From assembly GCF_033807715.1 (NCBI RefSeq), contig NC_084590.1, forward strand, positions 1,460,501 through 1,524,500: 64,000 bases of DNA. The letters run 5' to 3'. Positions 57,986 through 64,000 of this stretch are shown here, one piece after another (positions within the stretch are counted from its first letter, which is position 1; the number at the start of each line of letters is the position of its first letter). This DNA comes from Cololabis saira. Taxonomy: Eukaryota; Chordata; Actinopteri; Beloniformes; Belonidae. Position numbers and translations under genes: made by a program. The notes beneath the pieces are model-generated. The model was not told the origin of the DNA. It was given only the letters and a program-made list of their open reading frames with translations, and made no database searches.

Positions 57986-58911
57986 TTTTTTGTCAGCAAT
58001 TTTTGTGTTTTTTTTACATCAAAATGTGCGTCTCTGTCCTGCGACGACGCACATTCCTTTTCTCTTTCAAAAGTGTTACCGTGGCGACGCTAGACGCGAA
58101 AAAGCGCGCGTCCCCTTCATGTGATTGGTCCATATTTGATAGTTCTCCAAAAGTCACCAAATTTTGCATGCAAGCCAGGCCTGGAGATAAATTTGATATT
58201 TCATGGTTTGCATTAATGGGCGTGGCCTAACGGCTCAACAGCGCCCCCTAGAATACTTTTCTCTGCCATAACTTTTGAATGGTTTGACATAAAGAGTCGT
58301 GGGTGGTGTCATGGGACTCGGTATTGAGTCCTTGACCATAATTGGCCTGAATTAGCCCCGCCCCTTCTTCTGATTGGTTGTCCCGATTTTCTGCCATAAC
58401 TTTTGAAAGGTTTGACATAGAGAGTCGTGGGTGGTGTGATCAGACTCTGTATGTAGTCCTTGACCTTCATTGGCCTGAATTAGCCCCGCCCCTTCTTCTG
58501 ATTGGTTGTTCCTTTTTTCTGCTATAACTTTTAAATGGTTTGACATAGAGAGTCGTGGGTGGTGTCATTTCTGATATGCTTATGGGGGGCGGTGGACGTG
58601 AGTGCGAGGGCCCGTTCATCGCTGCTTGCAGCTTTAATTTCTAGTTAAAATGTCTCATTTTAGTAAAAAAATTACACTCATCACTGGAAAAAACAACAAT
58701 TTTCACCTGTTTCAAGTAAATTTTCACTTGAAATAAGTAGAAAAATCTGCCAGTGGAACAAGATTTTTTTGCTTGTAATGAGAAGATAAATCTTGTCCAA
58801 CTGGCAGATTTTCCTACTTATTTCAACAGGTAAAAATTGTCAAATAAGTTATTTTTCTGGTGATGACTAAATGTTGAAATAGCAGTGAAACCACATTCAT
58901 TGTTCAGTTTT

Positions 58912-59015
58912 ACGGGGGGGATGATTTGGACCGTTTTTATTTCAGGGGGGGATGATTTTGACCGTTTTTATTTCAGGGGGGATGATTTGGACAGTTTTTA
59001 TTTCAGGGGGATGCC
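58912..59015 (+). repeat. ~31-bp tandem repeat
   Basis: Three and a half copies of GGGGATGATTTGGACCGTTT followed by TTATTTCAGGGGG, periods 30-31 bp. Ends in CATCCCCCCTCATCCCCCC. Confidence 0.85.
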
Positions 59016-59295
59016 ATCCCCCCTCATCCCCCCCTCATCTCCAGTACTGCCTGCCATACATAAACAGTGATTAATAGGAAAATTAGGAATTTAAATTAAG
59101 CAAAATTACTCTTTGGACATGTGGGTGGGAATAAGCAGCCAACCTTCATGTTGAACAATATAAGGTGGCCACGGCTTCCACAAATAAAGAGGCACATTTC
59201 ATCATGCATGATTTGATGGATCATTTGCTAGAAAGTGAAAAAAATAAATAAAAATGTTTTTTGATTCTGAAAACATGGTAGTGAGTGGCTGCAGT

Positions 59296-59323
59296 GGGGT
59301 TTGGGGGTTTGGGGGGTTTGGGG
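59296..59323 (+). other. G-quadruplex-type motif
   Basis: Four G-runs of 4, 5, 6 and 4 bases separated by exactly TTT each time. This is a textbook quadruplex-forming pattern on the plus strand. Confidence 0.75.
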
Positions 59324-59606
59324 ATTGCTGGGATTTGAAGATATCAAGTGAGCACAGGTTGTTGCAAATGCAAGATTGTGTAGCCTGGCTTGGGAACAAA
59401 AAACTACTCTATTTTCTTCAATCTCCTCTTAAATGTCTCCACTCGTTTACCTGAGTTTTCTGGCTATTTTTCTCAACTGAAAAGTGCAGCAGACAAGAGA
59501 AGAGAGCGGCCAGCCTTCCCTTTCACAACCACAGTGTTCCATCAGCTAATCGCTAAAAGGGTGGGGGAAGGCAAAGAGAAATAAAACGAGTAAATACTCT
59601 CTTTAT

Positions 59607-59882
59607 TACGGAAGAGTATTAGAGCCAGGCAGGAGAAGAAAGTCGAAATGTGGAGAAAAAAGTACAATTTCGAGAAAAAAAGTTGAAATGTCGAGAATAA
59701 TGTTGAAATGTTGAGAAAAAAGGGCGAAATTTCGACTTTATTCACGAAATTTCGACTTTTCTCAAAAACGTATTTCAACATTAATCTCGTCATTTCGACT
59801 TTTTTTTCTTGAAGTGCACAATAAAAAAAATCTTCCCCTCTCAAATATTTTTTCTCCTGCGTGGCCCTAATACTCTTCTGTA
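59607..59882. mobile_element. MITE family D, copy 2 (complete)
   Basis: TACGGAAGAGTATTAGAGCC at the left and, inverted, TACAGAAGAGTATTAGGGCC at the right form ~30-bp terminal inverted repeats. The interior is a series of GTCGAAAT/ATTTCGAC words that can pair with each other. TA at the ends suggests a mariner-like target. Confidence 0.75.
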
Positions 59883-60586
59883 CTTTATCACGCTCACTCT
59901 TGACAAGTTTTTTATCCTCAGACTAAATTGACTAATTTGCCCAAATTAAAAGAAAACATCAAAAAATAAAAACCACCCAGGGCTTAAAAGCCATCTTTTT
60001 ACAAAGTTAAATCATATTTTGATTTTGATCAGATGGCAGCAACACATATAAAAAAAAGTTAAGACATGGGCAGCAAAGGACGGTAAAAAAAATGTTTTTT
60101 TTAAACAAACAAACATCTCTATCTCTCTATCTATAGTAAATAACTTGGTTCCCTTGGTAAATAACTACTTTCATTGAGTAACTGTATTCACCAAATCAAT
60201 GAGTGGATGTGCCAGAATTTTCTCCAGCTAAATGCAGAAAAGACAGAGGTGATCATTTTTGGCCCTAAAAATGAAAGGGAAAAGACCAGCGCTCACCTTG
60301 GCTCCATGTCATTGACAGCTACAAATCAAGCCAGAAACCTGGGTGTAATTATTGACTCAGACCTGAACTTCAACAGCCATCTAAAGTTTATCACTAAATC
60401 TGCCTATTACCACCTAAAAAACATTGCTAGAATTAAGGGGATTCTGAATAAACAAGACATGGAAAAACTTATTCATGCATTCATTTTCAGTAGGTTGGAT
60501 TATTGCAATGGCATCTTTACAGGCCTTAACAAGAAATCAATCAGGCAAATGCAGCTGATCCAGAACGCTGATCCAGAGTCCTTACA

Positions 60587-63500
60587 AACACCAGGAAACT
60601 GGACCATATTACACCAGGAAACTGGACCATATTACACCAGGAAACTGGACCACATTACACCAGGAAACTGGACCACATTACACCAGGAAACTGGACCATA
60701 TTACACCAGGAAACTGGACCACATTACACCAGGAAACTGGACCACATTACACCAGGAAACTGGACCATATTACACCAGGAAACTGGACCACATTACACCA
60801 GGAAACTGGACTACATTACACCAGGAAACTGGACCATAATACACCAGGAAACTGGACCACATTACACCAGGAAACTGGACCGTATTACACCAGGAAACTG
60901 GACCACATTACACCAGGAAACTGGACCATATTACACCAGGAAACTGGACCATATTACACCAGGAAACTGGACCACATTACACCAGGAAACTGGACCATAT
61001 TACACCAGGAAACTGGACCATATTACACCAGGAAACTGGACCACATTACACCAGGAAACTGGACCATATTACACCAGGAAACTGGACCACATTACACCAG
61101 GAAACTGGACCACATTACACCAGGAAACTGGACCATATTACACCAGGAAACTGGACCATATTAAACCACAAAACTGGACCATATTACACCAGGAAACTGG
61201 ACCATATTAAACCACAAAACTGGACCATATTACACCAGGAAACTGGACGATATTACACCAGGAAACTGGACCACATTACACCAGGAAACTGGACCACATT
61301 ACACCAGGAAACTGGACCATATTACACCAGGAAACTGGACCACATTACACCAGGAAACTGGACCACATTACACCAGGAAACTGGACCACATTACACCAGG
61401 AAACTGGACCATATTACACCAGGAAACTGGACCATATTACACCAGGAAACTGGACGATATTACACCAGGAAACTGGACCACATTACACCAGGAAACTGGA
61501 CCATATTACACCAGGAAACTGGACCATAATACACCAGGAAACTGGACCATATTACACCAGGAAACTGGACCACATTACACCAGGAAACACCAGGAAACTG
61601 GACCATATTACACCAGGAAACTGAACCATATTACACCAGGAAACTGGACCACATTACACCAGGAAACTGGACCACATTACACCAGGAAACTGGACCACAT
61701 TACACCAGGAAACTGGACCACATTACACCAGGAAACTGGACCATATTACACCAGGAAACTGGACCACATTACACCAGGAAACTGGACCACATTACACCAG
61801 GAAACTGGACCATATTACACCAGGAAACTGGACCACATTACACCAGGAAACTGGACCATATTACACCAGGAAACTGGACCACATTACACCAGGAAACTGG
61901 ACCATATTACACCAGGAAACTGGACCATATTACACCAGGAAACTGGACCATATTACACCAGGAAACTGGACAACATTACACCAGGAAACTGGACCACATT
62001 ACACCAGGAAACTGGACCACATTACACCAGGAAACTGGACCATATTACACCAGGAAACTGGACAACATTACACCAGGAAACTGGACCATATTACACCAGG
62101 AAACTGGACCATATTACACCAGGAAACTGGACCATATTACACCAGGAAACTGGACCACATTACACCAGGAAACTGGACCACATTACACCAGGAAACTGGA
62201 CCATATTACACCAGGAAACTGGACCACATTACACCAGGAAACTGGACCATATTACACCAGGAAACTGGACAACATTACACCAGGAAACTGGACCATATTA
62301 CACCAGGAAACTGGACCATATTACACCAGGAAACTGGACCATATTACACCAGGAAACTGGACCATATTACACCAGGAAACTGGACCATATTACACCAGGA
62401 AACTGGACCATATTACACCAGGAAACTGGACCATATTACACCAGGAAACTGGACCATATTACACCAGGAAACACCAGGAAACTGGACCACATTACACCAG
62501 GAAACTGGACCATATTACACCAGGAAACTGGACCATATTACACCAGGAAACACCAGGAAACTGGACCACATTACACCAGGAAACTGGACCATATTACACC
62601 AGGAAACTGGACCACATTACACCAGGAAACTGGACCACATTACACCAGGAAACTGGACCACATTACACCAGGAAACTGGACCGTATTACACCAGGAAACT
62701 GGACCACATTACACCAGGAAACTGGACCATATTACACCAGGAAACTGGATCATATTACACCAGGAAACTGGACCACATTACACCAGGAAACTGGACCATA
62801 TTACACCAGGAAACTGGACCACATTACACCAGGAAACTGGACCATATTACACCAGGAAACTGGACCGTATTACACCAGGAAACTGGACCGTATTACACCA
62901 GGAAACTGGACCACATTACACCAGGAAACTGGACCATATTACACCAGGAAACTGGACCATATTACACCAGGAAACTGGACCATATTACACCAGGAAACTG
63001 GGCCGTATTACACCAGGAAACTGGACCACATTACACCAGGAAACTGGACCACATTACACCAGGAAACTGGACCATATTACACCAGGAAACTGGACCATAT
63101 TACACCAGGAAACTGGACCATATTACACCAGGAAACTGGACCACATTACACCAGGAAACTGGACCATATTGCACCAGGAAACTGGACCATATTACACCAG
63201 GAAACTGGACCACATTACACCAGGAAACTGGACCACATTACACCAGGAAACTGGACCATATTACACCAGGAAACTGGACCACATTACACCAGGAAACTGG
63301 ACCATATTACACCAGGAAACTGGACCACATTACACCAGGAAACTGGACCATATTACACCAGGAAACTGGACCACATTACACCAGGAAACTGGACCATATT
63401 ACACCAGGAAACTGGACCATATTACACCAGGAAACTGGACCATATTACACCAGGAAACTGGACCATATTACACCAGGAAACTGGACCACATTACACCAAG

Positions 63501-63657
63501 AAACTGGACCACATTACACCAGGAAACTGGACCATATTACACCAGGAAACTGGACCATATTACACCAGGAAACTGGACCATATTACACCAGGAAACTGGA
63601 CCACATTACACCAAGAAACTGGACCACATTACACCAGGAAACTGGACCATATTACAC
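60587..63657 (+). repeat. 23-bp minisatellite, about 133 copies
   Basis: Head-to-tail copies with the core ACCAGGAAACTGGACC followed by ATATTAC or ACATTAC; the unit is 23 bp. Most units differ only at the T/C after CCA. Rarer variants: TTAAACCACAAAACTGG (61160-61215), GGACGATATT, GGACAACATT, GGACCGTATT, and three units with a 9-10-base extra ACACCAGGAA (near 61585, 62470 and 62550). Confidence 0.98.
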
Positions 63658-63764
63658 CGGGCATGAAATCACTACGCTGGCTTCCAGTGAGTCAAAGGAT
63701 AGAGTTTAAAATCTTCCTGCTGGTCTACAAAGATCTGAATGGTCTTGGACCAAAATACATGCTT

Positions 63765-64000
63765 GATCTGTTAGTTCCTATGAAGCTCCCAGACCCCTGA
63801 GCTTCATCTGGATCTGTTAGTTCCTATGAAGCTCCCAGACCCCTGAGGTTCATCTGGATCTGTTAGTTCCTATGAAGCTCCCAGACCCCTGAGGTTCATC
63901 TGGATCTGTTAGTTCCTATGAAGCTCCCAGACCCCTGAGGTTCATCTGGATCTGTTAGTTCCTATGAAGCTCCCAGACCCCTGAGGTTCATCTGGATCTG
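63765..64000 (+). repeat. 46-bp minisatellite reaching the window end
   Basis: GATCTGTTAGTTCCTATGAA begins units at 63765, 63811, 63857, 63903 and 63949, and a new one starts at 63995; spacing is exactly 46. The first unit has GAGCTTCATC where the others have GAGGTTCATC. Confidence 0.97.

Larger units (their letters stand above)
54554..58637 (+). mobile_element. GGGCCC-ended composite repeat, copy 6 (longest)
   Basis: Left end AGGGCCCGAGCACCTTCAG with GTGCGAAGGCCC; right end GTGCGAGGGCCCGTTCATCG and the hairpin GCTGCTTGCAGC before TTTAA. Between them are two 816-bp higher-order units (54.7-56.8 kb), five to six ~127-131-bp blocks with CCCCGCCCCTTCTTCTGATT (56.9-57.5 kb), a 42-bp tandem repeat, a tRNA-like piece and the closing blocks. 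No protein is encoded; frames of up to 116 codons are repeats of the same non-coding blocks. Confidence 0.85.
54511..58887. mobile_element. hAT-like MITE (family E) split by a 4.1-kb element
   Basis: Left part 54511-54553 starts CACTGCAAAAACTCAC and ends TTTGTCTTATT. The right part begins at 58638 with TTTCTAGTTAAAATGTCTC and ends AGCAGTG at 58887. The right part has an internal hairpin (TCTGCCAGTGGAACAAGATT and inverse, 58747-58815). CACTG/CAGTG termini suggest a hAT relative. Confidence 0.65.
60150..64000 (+). pseudogene. L2-like LINE reverse transcriptase split by minisatellites
   Basis: From about 60150 the frame reads NCIHQINEWMCQNFLQLNAE, KTEVIIFGPKN, ARNLGVIIDSDLNF, FIFSRLDYCNGIF and RQMQLIQNA, the C-terminal half of an L2/CR1-like reverse transcriptase. 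A small frameshift follows near 60570. The next conserved piece, around TRKLDHITP, has become a 3.07-kb tandem array. After the array the coding sequence resumes at 63658 with GMKSLRWLPVSQRIEFKIFL and LVYKDLNGLGPKYMLDLLVP, then enters a second tandem array that runs off the window. Upstream parts of the element (endonuclease, palm YADD) are missing. Reading frames of 221 and 165 codons across the array are by-products of the stop-free repeat unit and not proteins. Confidence 0.9.

Noticed and set aside
60174..60839. Long frame whose second half is a 23-residue repeat protein (GNWTTLHQETGPYY type)
   Set aside because: The first half is LINE reverse transcriptase; the rest is the stop-free 23-bp minisatellite translated in rotating frames. 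It is not a repeat protein.
60587..63657. Possible CRISPR array
   Set aside because: Units are directly adjacent with no spacers, and the genome is eukaryotic.
63169..63666. 165-codon repeat frame
   Set aside because: Same minisatellite; open in all three forward frames for structural reasons.
47300..64000. Further upstream exons of slc12a9
   Set aside because: No minus-strand frame in this stretch shows the preceding conserved membrane segment, so no exon is claimed.

Overview
This is eukaryotic DNA from the intron-rich, transposon-rich genome of a ray-finned (teleost) fish. The evidence is one conserved vertebrate gene split into small exons with canonical splice sites, typical teleost repeats (hAT, Harbinger, mariner and TTAA-target DNA elements, BEL/Pao and L2/CR1-like retroelements), and long TA, TG and A tracts. 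No operons, ribosome binding sites or CRISPR are expected or seen. I cannot name the species.

Only one host gene is supported: the 3' part of slc12a9 (cation-chloride cotransporter family member 9) on the minus strand. Five coding exons are visible, in transcription order: 47257-47133, 30754-30562, 14186-14012, 12834-12688 and 9719-8767. They join with matching phases (2, 0, 1, 1) into about 530 C-terminal residues, and a probable 3' UTR runs to about 7390. The first part of the gene must lie beyond position 64000. Two introns are about 16 kb each and are packed with mobile elements.

Layout: 1-2400, broken BEL/Pao integrase and possible LTR. 2460-4920, degenerate DNA-transposon exons, a CRE-like pair and an inverted repeat. 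4920-7390, nothing recognised. 7390-14186, last four slc12a9 exons... of which three coding (e, d, c) lie here, with a Harbinger MITE, a TA tract, a GGGCCC-ended repeat and a MITE sitting 12 bp from a splice donor. 14365-20140, nested MITEs and L2-like LINEs. 21323-25770, a nearly perfect 2 x 2.1 kb palindrome carrying two copies of a transposon-type ORF. 26085-30270, a GGGCCC-ended repeat, mariner MITE and TG tract. 30562-30754, exon b. 30815-47130, dense DNA elements and LINE tails, several with decipherable nesting. 47133-47257, exon a. 47843-54500, LINE fragments, SINE and a hAT relic. 54511-58887, a 4.1-kb composite repeat nested in a MITE. 60150-64000, a LINE whose reverse-transcriptase ORF has been blown apart by a 3.07-kb, 23-bp minisatellite and a second 46-bp minisatellite.

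The most unusual structures are the minisatellites born inside LINE coding sequence, the long palindrome whose two arms share the same nonsense codon, and the composite GGGCCC-ended family with arrays of GC-box plus CTGATTGG (NF-Y type) motifs. All repeat-family names are from pattern recognition only; no database search was possible.
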